DNA from: Prevotella sp. CAG:924 | GTDB taxonomy: Bacteria > Bacteroidota > Bacteroidia > Bacteroidales > Bacteroidaceae | Reading direction: 5' to 3' | Length of the DNA: 25,151 bases | Assembly (NCBI GenBank): GCA_000431975.1 | Contig: HF988572.1 | Span: forward strand, 1 to 25,151 | Part shown: positions 1 to 7,195 of the stretch, in pieces | How the letters are laid out: the number at the start of each line of letters is the position of its first letter | Numbering within the stretch: the first letter of the stretch is position 1 | The notes under the pieces: generated by a model | What the model was told of the DNA's origin: nothing | The model's database searches: none | Seen by the model: the letters and a program-made list of their open reading frames with translations, nothing else | Made by a program: the position numbers and the translations under genes

Positions 1-9
1 AGACCAATT

Positions 10-33
10 CCCATTTTTAACGGGACAGTAGTG
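10..33. repeat. Possible insertion-sequence end remnant, left copy
   Basis: The motif cccatttttaacgggaca followed by gtagtg recurs, on the opposite strand and with one indel and two mismatches, at 24326-24348. The core is itself a weak hairpin (tccc/ggga). Inverted copies of such a motif resemble ends of an IS family, but no transposase lies beside either copy. The rest of 1-138 shows no gene. Confidence 0.3.
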
Positions 34-138
34 AATGAGGTTATTAAGAAATTATTTTGAATTGTTTTCACTTGTGTAGGTAATAGACTTTTCCAACTAT
101 AAGTGGATATATCAGATTTACCGCTTGATAAAAAACAT

Positions 139-987
139 TTAGTTTCCTCTTAGTTTCTTTTCTATGTAATCGTTTATATATTGATTTTTCTTCTTATCAT
201 AATCACTTGCAAAGTAACCTTTACAAATTATAGATGATAATATAATGGAGATGGGAAAACCGATAAGTCCTGTAAATGCACAAAATCCCAAAACATAGCC
301 CCATGTTGGAACTGTGTATAATTTTCCCCACCATAGGATTAGTATTGAACAGACACCAATAATTGCAGCTATACCGCAAACTAATGTCCCATAGAAAGTG
401 TCTTTGCTGTACTTCTGGCTTCTTATATATCCTTTATCATTTATTAAAATTTTATCCTTATTTCTTTCCCAACTTTCTTCAGCTATTCCCTTTAATAATT
501 CGATGCGTTGATTTTCCTTTTGTTCAATTTTTCGCTGACGTGTGGCTTCTATATAAAGTTGCTGCTGTCTTTCTTCTTCTTGTATTCTTTTGACTTCCTT
601 TTCTTCAAAGTAATGTGTAAGCTCTCTTAAACTCTTAGGGACAAAGTTTGATTTCTGACTTTCATCAATCATAAAAGCAAACTTATTCGTTCCATCTTGT
701 TGCAAAGCAAATATATTCTCATCAACAAATGCAGGATGTAGCATATAAGATTCTTTGGATGTGCTTATTACCAAAGATTTATTTGCAGGAATATATTGCC
801 AAGTGGCATGAGTTACTTTCCCATTAAAAGAGATTATCAGAGAGCCATCCTCTTGAAATATATAAATCTCTTTCTCTCCACTATCATTAAAAATCCACCA
901 CGATTTATTGCACAGTATTGTCTTAGCATCCAGCTTTTCACTGAAACGCTTGTATCTATTGAGTGTGTCAAAAAAGAATGTTTTCAT
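139..987 (-). CDS. Hypothetical membrane protein with coiled coil
   Basis: I do not recognise the family of this 282-residue protein. Residues 1-110 are probably a soluble, beta-rich domain (WWIFNDSGEKEIYIFQEDG, then THATWQYI). Residues about 120-170 are charged and rich in E, K, R and Q, as in a coiled coil. Two hydrophobic segments follow at about 200-222 and 228-252, and a basic tail ends the protein. This predicts a membrane protein with both termini on the same side. The ATG at 985-987 has only A/T-rich sequence upstream. Before the IS66 insertion the start lay about 55 nt after the TPR gene stop, so the two were probably co-transcribed; that link is now interrupted. It is AT-rich compared with the genes after 4.3 kb, which suggests acquired DNA. 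Confidence 0.75.
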   Translation of the reverse strand: MKTFFFDTLNRYKRFSEKLDAKTILCNKSWWIFNDSGEKEIYIFQEDGSLIISFNGKVTHATWQYIPANKSLVISTSKESYMLHPAFVDENIFALQQDGTNKFAFMIDESQKSNFVPKSLRELTHYFEEKEVKRIQEEERQQQLYIEATRQRKIEQKENQRIELLKGIAEESWERNKDKILINDKGYIRSQKYSKDTFYGTLVCGIAAIIGVCSILILWWGKLYTVPTWGYVLGFCAFTGLIGFPISIILSSIICKGYFASDYDKKKNQYINDYIEKKLRGN

Positions 988-1037
988 AACTTGTTATGAG
1001 GTAATTTGTAATTATATCAGGTATCTGTTTCGTATTC

Positions 1038-1045
1038 AAGGAAAG
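1038..1045. repeat. 8-bp target-site duplication of the IS66 element, left copy
   Basis: aaggaaag directly precedes the left inverted repeat and is repeated at 2870-2877 directly after the right one. Confidence 0.93.
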
Positions 1046-1066
1046 GTAACTACTCAGCACCCCTAT
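1046..1066. repeat. Left terminal inverted repeat of IS66 element
   Basis: It is an exact reverse complement of 2849-2869 over 21 bp and starts with GTAA, as IS66-family ends usually do. Confidence 0.93.
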
Positions 1067-1083
1067 GGGCATGAGTAATCGTC

Positions 1084-2559
1084 TTACTGTTGTACTACAG
1101 CAAGAATTGCATTGAATTTAGAATTTCCGTTCTTCATAGCAGTTTCAGCAATGGAGTGCAACTTGGCAAAATCATCGGCACCGCTGTCTGTTCGGAAGCA
1201 ACCACAGACTTTCTGTTTTATCTTGATTTTCCTAACTCCCCGCTCACTGGCATTGTTATCGTATGGCACACTTGGATTGGAGAGAAAGGTGAACAGGTAG
1301 TCTTTGACCTTAAGGATACCTCTCTTGAATTTTTCAAACTCGTTATCTAAATGCGTGAGGCTTTCACCCAAGAGGTTCTTCATCTTAGTCTTCAGTACCT
1401 TTATCTTTCTAGAGGTAATGTTGCCCTCTCTTCTGAGATTTATAGAGTGTTCTATCAGTTGGATGAATCTCCGTGACCAGTTCTGGTTTGAATCCAGTTC
1501 GTTCAGATACTCTGCATTCCTAAGGAGATGTGCCAGACAGACCTGATGATCCTTAACATTCATCTTGAAGTAGCTCTGGTGTCTGTCTGTCACAAGTGTC
1601 GAATAGGGAAGTCCCTTTGGAAACTTGGAATCTATGGCCTTCTGACCTCGCGATTCTGACTGGAACACGTATGTAAGCAGGTCGTTCTGGAATATCCAGT
1701 TCCAATGCAGATGCTTTCCTACCGCAGCACCTGTTTCATCGGCTCCTACGACAGACGCTGTTTCCAGCCTCTTGCGTATTTCCTCGTATGCACTATCAGC
1801 CTTGCCGCTATTCTCTTTGAGTATGTTCTGCACTGTTCCCTCACTTATATTCTGGCCGGACAGGTCGGATATAAGTTCTGCAATCCTTTTGAACGGAATA
1901 CATTGCACTACATTGAGGTATGTCACCAGTGCACGGAGGTTGTCACCATACTTGATACGACAGTTGGGAGCTTCGCAGTTGTTTACGCAACCGCATTCAC
2001 AGACCTTCTCGTAATACTGTTCCTCGCAGGTCTCTACGACCACCTTGATATCAACAATTTGTGTCTTACGGATCTTCTGGCATGGTATATCAATCAAGAG
2101 CCGACCACAGCTTTTACAATAGACTGGTTCGTGCTTTACAATTACGTCTGGTTCTGCTATAGTCTGCAGTGTGTGACCCTTGTGGCCAGGCTGTCCACCG
2201 CTCGGCTTTCCGCTTGGCTTGCGAAGAGACTTTGTCCTGCGCTGCTCACGGGAAGCGATACTTTCTTGGGATGGAGGGATACTGCTGTTACTGTTGTTTT
2301 TCTCGGACTTTCCTGGTGTACTTGATGTATCGTCATCAGTTTCCTCGAGTTCCTTGATGCGCTCTTTAGCAACGGCAAGTTCTGCCTTTGTGGAAGCAAG
2401 TTCTGTCTTTAGATTATGTATCTCCACGTCCTTCTGGTTAATGACACGATTGAGGCGTCCGATCTCCTCAGTCTTCTCGGAGTCGGACTTCTCAAGTTTG
2501 CGCAGACGCTGGTTTATCTGGCGCAAAACAACATCTATGTCAGTACAGTCGCTTGCCAT
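1084..2559 (-). CDS. IS66 family transposase (TnpC type)
   Basis: This DDE transposase of 491 residues catalyses movement of the surrounding element. From the N-terminus it shows a coiled coil with many E and K residues, a Ser/Asn-rich linker (NNSNSSIPPSQES), a Lys/Arg-rich stretch, and a zinc-finger-like region (CKSCGRLL, then CECGC), as in IS66 proteins. The catalytic core follows: first Asp in VGADETGAAVG, second Asp in LVTDRHQSY, and Glu in NNASERGVRKIKIKQK. The C-terminal region (GCFRTDSGADDFAKLHSI) is typical of the family. The frame opens upstream at 2604, but a promoter overlaps that stretch (2569-2599), so the ATG at 2557-2559 is the likely start and gives an almost leaderless mRNA. 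Length is normal for the tnpC-only subgroup and no disruption is seen. Confidence 0.95.
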   Translation of the reverse strand: MASDCTDIDVVLRQINQRLRKLEKSDSEKTEEIGRLNRVINQKDVEIHNLKTELASTKAELAVAKERIKELEETDDDTSSTPGKSEKNNSNSSIPPSQESIASREQRRTKSLRKPSGKPSGGQPGHKGHTLQTIAEPDVIVKHEPVYCKSCGRLLIDIPCQKIRKTQIVDIKVVVETCEEQYYEKVCECGCVNNCEAPNCRIKYGDNLRALVTYLNVVQCIPFKRIAELISDLSGQNISEGTVQNILKENSGKADSAYEEIRKRLETASVVGADETGAAVGKHLHWNWIFQNDLLTYVFQSESRGQKAIDSKFPKGLPYSTLVTDRHQSYFKMNVKDHQVCLAHLLRNAEYLNELDSNQNWSRRFIQLIEHSINLRREGNITSRKIKVLKTKMKNLLGESLTHLDNEFEKFKRGILKVKDYLFTFLSNPSVPYDNNASERGVRKIKIKQKVCGCFRTDSGADDFAKLHSIAETAMKNGNSKFNAILAVVQQ

Positions 2560-2568
2560 TTTTTGGTG

Positions 2569-2599
2569 CAAAGATAAGCATTTTTCTCCACATGGCAAA
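2569..2599 (-). promoter_or_regulatory. Promoter of the IS66 transposase
   Basis: On the minus strand TTTG (2599-2596) is followed after 19 nt by TATCTTTG (2576-2569), matching TTTG-N19-21-TAnnTTTG. The predicted RNA start is only a few bases before the ATG at 2559, which decides that start codon. Confidence 0.7.
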
Positions 2600-2846
2600 A
2601 TCACGATTTACATCCCTTAACGCAGACTTTAGACTTACGGGGAATGCAAAAACGCATCTCCTGGCAGATAATCTGTTGAAGGGCGATAATAGACAAAGGA
2701 GACATGTTGGAGGCATCATCGGAAAAGAACTCGTTAAATGAACTGTTTTAAACAGTCTATGTCCTCATCGACTCAATCATTAAAAAGTTTGTAATGATGA
2801 AGAAAATAAGCAAAATCAAGTTTATGCTTTATTAACGAGAAGTTTT

Positions 2847-3773
2847 CTATAGGGGTGCTGAGTAGTTACAAGGAAAGGTACCATGATTTTTAACATATTC
2901 TGTCAGTCTGTCTATTAAGGCTTCTTGGTATTTTTTATATAGTGGCTTGCTGTCCAACTCATAAGCATCTGAATAATCTTGAATAGCTTTTGCTACGAGT
3001 TCTCCTGCATCACTTCCTAATTCTTGAAAAGCCTTTGTTTCGTAAGCTGTTGCTCTAACTCCTAAAATATCCGCTTTTTCTTTAGGGTCAGTAACCAAAG
3101 CCAATGCTCTTCCTAAATCCACTATCCCATCAAAACTTTTTAGGTCAAATATTTTAATATCCCCTCTCGTAAAATATCCACGATAATAGTCAGGTGCAAG
3201 TTCTATTGCTTTGTCACAATCTATGATAGCACCGTTATAGTCTTGAATCATCTTCTTTACATTTGCACGTGCAGCATAAGCCTCTGCTGTTGGATATAGT
3301 TCAATGGAATAGCTAAATGCCTGTAATGACCTTGCATATAACTCTTGATTATCACTTGAATATGGATTAGGAGTACCCAATATGGCATATTGATAGTATA
3401 GGTTTCCTATGTAAAAAAGAAGTTCTGCATCATAATTTGTAATTTCCAATGCTTTGCCAAATGTAGCTAAGGACATTTCACAAAAGTCTGCATTACCTGT
3501 GTTGAGAAATATGCGTAGATAGATTCTTCCTAATATTTTGTAGTAGTAAGATATGTTTTTACCTCGTTCACAGGCTTTATTTAAGTTACCTAACGCCAAC
3601 TCAATTTGTCCTGCATTGTATTCAATCATTCCTTTTGTAAAGAGGGCTAAATGATTTTGTGGATTCAAGCTCAATTCTTTGTTAAGTAGGGTGAGTGCTT
3701 CATTTGTATTGCCTGCAAGGTAAGCATCATTGGCAGACTTTACCAATTCTGTTTCTAATGGATTAGAAACCAT
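2847..3773 (-). CDS. TPR-repeat protein, C-terminus altered by IS66
   Basis: Several tetratricopeptide repeats are visible, for example NEALTLLNKELSLNPQNHLA, IELALGNLNKACERG, ARSLQAFSYSIELYPTAEAY and NGAIIDCDKAIELAPDYYRG. Such helical repeats normally serve as protein-protein scaffolds; no catalytic motif is present. The IS66 element is inserted between T and GA of the original TGA stop. The native protein would end ...NHGTFP; the present frame runs into the IS and adds CNYSAPL before TAG. The frame is open upstream to 3962, but the extra 63 residues overlap an IS30-like tail on the other strand, so I place the start at ATG 3773. The native N-terminus may instead have been lost, since no promoter is visible before 3773. 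It originally preceded the membrane protein gene at 139-987. Confidence 0.75.
   Translation of the reverse strand: MVSNPLETELVKSANDAYLAGNTNEALTLLNKELSLNPQNHLALFTKGMIEYNAGQIELALGNLNKACERGKNISYYYKILGRIYLRIFLNTGNADFCEMSLATFGKALEITNYDAELLFYIGNLYYQYAILGTPNPYSSDNQELYARSLQAFSYSIELYPTAEAYAARANVKKMIQDYNGAIIDCDKAIELAPDYYRGYFTRGDIKIFDLKSFDGIVDLGRALALVTDPKEKADILGVRATAYETKAFQELGSDAGELVAKAIQDYSDAYELDSKPLYKKYQEALIDRLTEYVKNHGTFPCNYSAPL
2849..2869. repeat. Right terminal inverted repeat of IS66 element
   Basis: It is the exact partner of 1046-1066. Read on the minus strand it supplies the last codons and the TAG stop now used by the interrupted TPR gene. Confidence 0.93.
2870..2877. repeat. 8-bp target-site duplication of the IS66 element, right copy
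   Basis: aaggaaag, identical to 1038-1045. It belongs to the 3' end of the TPR gene. Confidence 0.93.
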
Positions 3774-3821
3774 TTGAGAAACTTGGATGTTTCGTTTCTG
3801 ATTGAGTTTGTAGATTTGAGT

Positions 3822-3892
3822 GGCATTAATGCCAGACCGAGAGAAAAACTCAATTTCTTGACTCCGGCTGAGGTCTTTTTCAAAAATATTTC
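3822..3892 (+). pseudogene. IS30-like transposase, C-terminal remnant
   Basis: The plus-strand frame reads GINARPREKLNFLTPAEVFF and then KNIS before TAA. The pattern N-x-RPR-x-x-L-x-F-x-TP-x-E-V-F is the usual C-terminus of IS30-family transposases. Everything upstream of about 3822 belongs to the TPR gene on the other strand, so only the last 20 to 25 codons survive. The right end of the old element should lie shortly after 3892, but I could not identify its inverted repeat. The call rests on a short motif match. Confidence 0.5.
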
Positions 3893-3960
3893 GTAATGTT
3901 GCACTCGCTGGTTGACTCTGCCGATGACATCCGAAAGAACCCTTTCTTAAGATAACACAC

Positions 3961-4010
3961 AAGCAGGAGACAGACAGCTCACCAGAGCGTTTATCTCCTG
4001 CTTTTATTTT
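3961..4010 (+). terminator. Rho-independent terminator-like hairpin
   Basis: Arms aagcaggaga (3961-3970) and tctcctgctt (3994-4003) pair perfectly. A small inner stem gctc/gagc lies in the loop and a T-rich run (ttttatttt) follows on the plus strand. It may have ended the vanished plus-strand IS30-like transcript. The minus strand lacks a T run. Confidence 0.55.
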
Positions 4011-4318
4011 GTCCTCTCCTATATCCTATTCCTCTTCCTTACATGGCATCCGTCCTAAAGTTGTCCCTTTCATCTTATGGTATCTCCCTTGATGTAGGCG
4101 AGACTGTGTCATGTAAAGAAATGTAGTAGCATTTTATCTACCTACCTTTTCACACCGACTGCCTGATGTTTTCCACGCACCTGCTGCGATTGAACGACAT
4201 ATCCATGTGGCAAGACTCATAGCGCCTGCAGGGTACATCCCTGTATAATCAGCCATCTCTTCCCAATATATTATAAAATCTTCTCCATTTTACGAGACCA
4301 TAAAAAATAAATACTATA
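4011..4318. other. Intergenic stretch without a clear gene
   Basis: No supported gene is seen. A minus-strand frame at 4134-4256 (40 codons, starting MADYTGMYPAGAM) is open, but has no recognisable motif, promoter or neighbour. The stretch is probably debris at the border between the accessory block and the core genes. Confidence 0.4.
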
Positions 4319-4350
4319 TTTGCGATGTCATTTGAGATCTACTAAATTTG
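4319..4350 (+). promoter_or_regulatory. Promoter of the thioredoxin-like gene
   Basis: TTTG (4319-4322) is followed after 20 nt by TAAATTTG (4343-4350), a full match to the Bacteroidetes consensus. The upstream TTTG is itself the end of TATATTTG (4315-4322), a possible second, overlapping -7 box. Either leaves a leader of about 140 to 165 nt before the ATG at 4495. Confidence 0.55.
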
Positions 4351-4494
4351 AGAGCTTTCGTCTGAGACGCACTCTATGAAACACTGCCACAACCCGAAGA
4401 GGTGGAAGCCATTCTGAAGTAGCAGCTGCCCCACTGATACGGCTGCCTGATTGCAGGGATTATCCATTCTGTTCATCCAAATTTTATATTTTAT

Positions 4495-6849
4495 ATGAGA
4501 ACGCAACCTCTACTGCTTGTCCTGATATTCATGGCACTCGGCTTATCGAAGGGCCGGGCGCAAAAGATACAGATCTGGGACAATCCTACCACCGAGTATG
4601 GAAACGTCTATTTTGACGGATTCTTCAATATCGCCATGGACATCACCAAGGTGGAGCTGAAAGAAGACGAGACCGTCGTTCGCGCTACGATCAAGAAACG
4701 CTCGGACTATCCCAATATGGGGTTGTTCCGGTTTTCAAAAGACACTTATCTCCTTGCTGACGGCAAGCACTATCCTGTGCAGTCGGCCGAAGGAATAGAG
4801 TTCGACAAGTTCCGCCAGACAGAAAAGAATGGCAGACTCGACGTGACCTTCCACTTCCGCCCTTTGCCAAAGAACACAAAAACGTTCGACTTCATCGAGG
4901 GGGATGGAAAGGGGGCCTTCCAGATAAAAGGCATCAAGCCGGTGGAGGAAAGATGGAAAGAACTCTTTCCGTCTTATTGGCGTGACGACCAGACCGGAGA
5001 ATGGGTGATTGCCTTCCTCGGCAACCGGGCCATCTATGACAACAAGATCTGGGATATGGAGGCTGAGATCACTCACAAGGGGAAAGAGGCAAAGATCACC
5101 CTAAGACATGACGGCGAGAAGATCCCGGTTCAGATAGACAAGAACCGGAAAGGCAGGCGCACAATACAGATCGGCAAGCAGAAACGAACCCTCTCATTGA
5201 TTACCGGCCGCTTTATGCCCGACTATCCCGAGAAGGATACGCGTACGGATTTTGTTGATCTGGGCAACCGGTCCGATACCGTTACGTTCATCGGTTGGCT
5301 AAAGGATATGCCTGACTATCTGAAAGACAAGAAACAGATTCAGGTGAACTGTTCCGACTTTATTAAAGACGAACAGGTGGAGCATACCGCCCTACTCGAT
5401 TCGCTCGGTCGTTTCTCCATAAAGATTCCTCTTGCCAGCAGCTATGAGTTTTTCTTCGATTGGGGCCGGTGCTACATCCGCACGGTCTTTGAGCCGGGAA
5501 AAACCTATTTCCTCCTCTATGACTTTAAGGAAGGGCGCCGCTTCTTCATGGGCGATGATGTGCGCTTGCAGAACGAGCTTCTTAAATATCCCCTCGAATG
5601 GTTCGACAGGCGGATGGAAAAAGGCAATGACCTGGACGAATTTCTGGATGCCACCGACAGCATTCTAAGAGTTAAATACGCATTGATTGACACCCTCTGC
5701 CTTCAGCATCCGACACTCTCCACACGCTTCTGTCAGTTTAGCAAGGAAAATATGACTGCCCAGGCGGCACGCGAACTGGGACAGGCGCGATTCTATACGC
5801 CGACACTCCATCTGTCTCCTCGTGCCCGCCAATATGCCTACGAACATTTCTGGAAGGAAATGTCCAGGCCCTACACATTACACCGCGACTGGAGAGTTTT
5901 CATTCGCGACTATACAGATGACATCATTCCGAAAAGCGACGTGCTTGATTTTATTGAGGATTTTGCATCCAACGCCGAGGAAATTGAGTTTCTGAAAACA
6001 TTTAAGTCGTGGATTAAAGAGACCAATGCCCGACTGGCTTCCATAAAAGACAAGGAGGAAAGGCAACATCTCGCGGAGCAAATCAACAAGGAGAACAAAG
6101 ACCTGATAAGAAAAGGATATGCTCTCCTCAATTCTCCAAAGGTACAGGAAATTATAAATAGTAAGATGTTCGTGAAGAATACGCGCCGGAAAATCCATGT
6201 GCTCGACTCCATCGGTGCCGATACTTTCATAAAGAGAGTTCTTCTGTGTGAAGATGCCTATACAGCAATTGACAACACCCGTAAGCCCCTTAGTCTGGAG
6301 ATAATGGACTCGTTGGCCGTATGGACCGATAACTCGCCGGCTCTTCAGGGTATTAGGGAAAAAAATGAATTCTACACGGCCCTTGCCAACCGGGAACTGG
6401 ATCAGCTGGTCTTGAAAACGGGCTCGGAGGTGGAGGGCTTGCAGGAAGGAAAGGAAATTCTAAGCAAGCTCACTGAGCCTTATCGGGGAAAATTTATTCT
6501 TCTCGATATCTGGGGGACATGGTGCAGTCCTTGTAAGGATGCGCTTTCTCACTCACAGGAAGAGTATCAGCGGTTGGCCAAGTACGACCTGCAGTATATG
6601 TATCTCGCCAACAACAGTCCGAAAGACACCTGGGAGAATGTGATCAAAGAGTACGACGTGACGGGCAGCAATGTAGTTCACTTCAATCTGCCGGGCGAGC
6701 AGCAGCAAGCCATTGAGAGCTATCTCAAGGTCTCCGCTTTCCCGACCTATAAGGTGATCGACCCGGAGGGCCGCGTGCTTGATGTGACGGTAGATCCCCG
6801 TAATCTTGATTCCACCGAAAGGTTGTTCCAGCAGCTTACCGGCAAATAG
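4495..6849 (+). CDS. Exported TlpA/ResA-like thioredoxin-fold protein
   Basis: The 784-residue protein starts with a secretion signal (MRTQPLLLVLIFMALGL, likely cleaved near GRAQ), so it should act in the periplasm or at the cell envelope. Residues about 25-640 form a large unassigned region, partly beta-rich (250-370) and partly helical (380-640). The C-terminal 130 residues are a thioredoxin-like domain: FILLDIWGTWCSPCK carries the active-site pair Cys677-x-x-Cys680 and SAFPTYKV supplies the cis-proline. This is the layout of Bacteroidetes TlpA/ResA-like disulfide reductases with long N-terminal modules. The domain should exchange thiols and disulfides; the partner is unknown. The ATG follows an AT-rich leader without a Shine-Dalgarno site. 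The gene appears to be a single transcription unit, convergent with the DUF349 gene. Confidence 0.85.
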   Translation: MRTQPLLLVLIFMALGLSKGRAQKIQIWDNPTTEYGNVYFDGFFNIAMDITKVELKEDETVVRATIKKRSDYPNMGLFRFSKDTYLLADGKHYPVQSAEGIEFDKFRQTEKNGRLDVTFHFRPLPKNTKTFDFIEGDGKGAFQIKGIKPVEERWKELFPSYWRDDQTGEWVIAFLGNRAIYDNKIWDMEAEITHKGKEAKITLRHDGEKIPVQIDKNRKGRRTIQIGKQKRTLSLITGRFMPDYPEKDTRTDFVDLGNRSDTVTFIGWLKDMPDYLKDKKQIQVNCSDFIKDEQVEHTALLDSLGRFSIKIPLASSYEFFFDWGRCYIRTVFEPGKTYFLLYDFKEGRRFFMGDDVRLQNELLKYPLEWFDRRMEKGNDLDEFLDATDSILRVKYALIDTLCLQHPTLSTRFCQFSKENMTAQAARELGQARFYTPTLHLSPRARQYAYEHFWKEMSRPYTLHRDWRVFIRDYTDDIIPKSDVLDFIEDFASNAEEIEFLKTFKSWIKETNARLASIKDKEERQHLAEQINKENKDLIRKGYALLNSPKVQEIINSKMFVKNTRRKIHVLDSIGADTFIKRVLLCEDAYTAIDNTRKPLSLEIMDSLAVWTDNSPALQGIREKNEFYTALANRELDQLVLKTGSEVEGLQEGKEILSKLTEPYRGKFILLDIWGTWCSPCKDALSHSQEEYQRLAKYDLQYMYLANNSPKDTWENVIKEYDVTGSNVVHFNLPGEQQQAIESYLKVSAFPTYKVIDPEGRVLDVTVDPRNLDSTERLFQQLTGK

Positions 6850-6937
6850 CTTCCTGACACTTTTGCATGATGAAAGGCTCCTAACACGTCAGAATATCTT
6901 TCTGATGTCTTTCAGATTTAAAAACGAACGATAGAAC

Positions 6938-6990
6938 AAGGCATCCACTCCTTTCCGGTCTATGCGAGACCGGAAAGGAGTGGATGCCTT
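6938..6990. terminator. Perfect 24-bp hairpin between convergent genes
   Basis: Arms 6938-6961 and 6967-6990 are exact complements around a 5-nt loop (atgcg). There is no T run on either side, so it is either a non-canonical transcription end or an RNA 3'-end stabilising element for the gene ending at 6849. Confidence 0.5.
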
Positions 6991-7105
6991 ACATCGTTGT
7001 GGCATGTCTTTAATGTGATTATACCAACTTCCGTTTTCTTCCCAGACAGACCGACAACCGGATATAGAAGGAAATCATTCGGATCTCCCATATCCAATTC
7101 GGAAT

Positions 7106-7146
7106 AAAAAAGCCCTCGCAACATTCTGTACTACGTTGCGAGGGCT
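7106..7146 (-). terminator. Rho-independent terminator of the DUF349 gene
   Basis: On the minus strand agccctcgcaac (7146-7135) pairs with gttgcgagggct (7122-7111) and is followed by TTTTTATT. It lies 50 nt after the stop of the DUF349 gene. Confidence 0.85.
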
Positions 7147-7195
7147 CTATGATTAATAGGAACGTGGCTGCTGCCACTCTGATATATCCGGGAGA

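Larger units (their letters stand above)
1046..2869 (-). mobile_element. Complete IS66-family insertion sequence (tnpC-only type)
   Basis: The element is 1824 bp long. Its ends are perfect 21-bp inverted repeats beginning gtaactactcagcacccc (1046-1066 and 2849-2869). It is flanked by the 8-bp direct repeat aaggaaag (1038-1045 and 2870-2877), the duplication length typical of IS66. It encodes only the large DDE transposase and lacks tnpA and tnpB, as in the ISBst12-like subgroup of the family. Intact ends, an open transposase and an identical target duplication indicate a recent and possibly still active insertion. The remaining internal DNA at 2605-2848 shows no convincing gene, only a small palindrome (actgttt/aaacagt) near 2740. 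Confidence 0.95.

Noticed and set aside
1705..2325. 206-codon plus-strand frame inside the IS66 element
   Set aside because: It lies opposite the transposase with all its motifs, and has no promoter or family signature.
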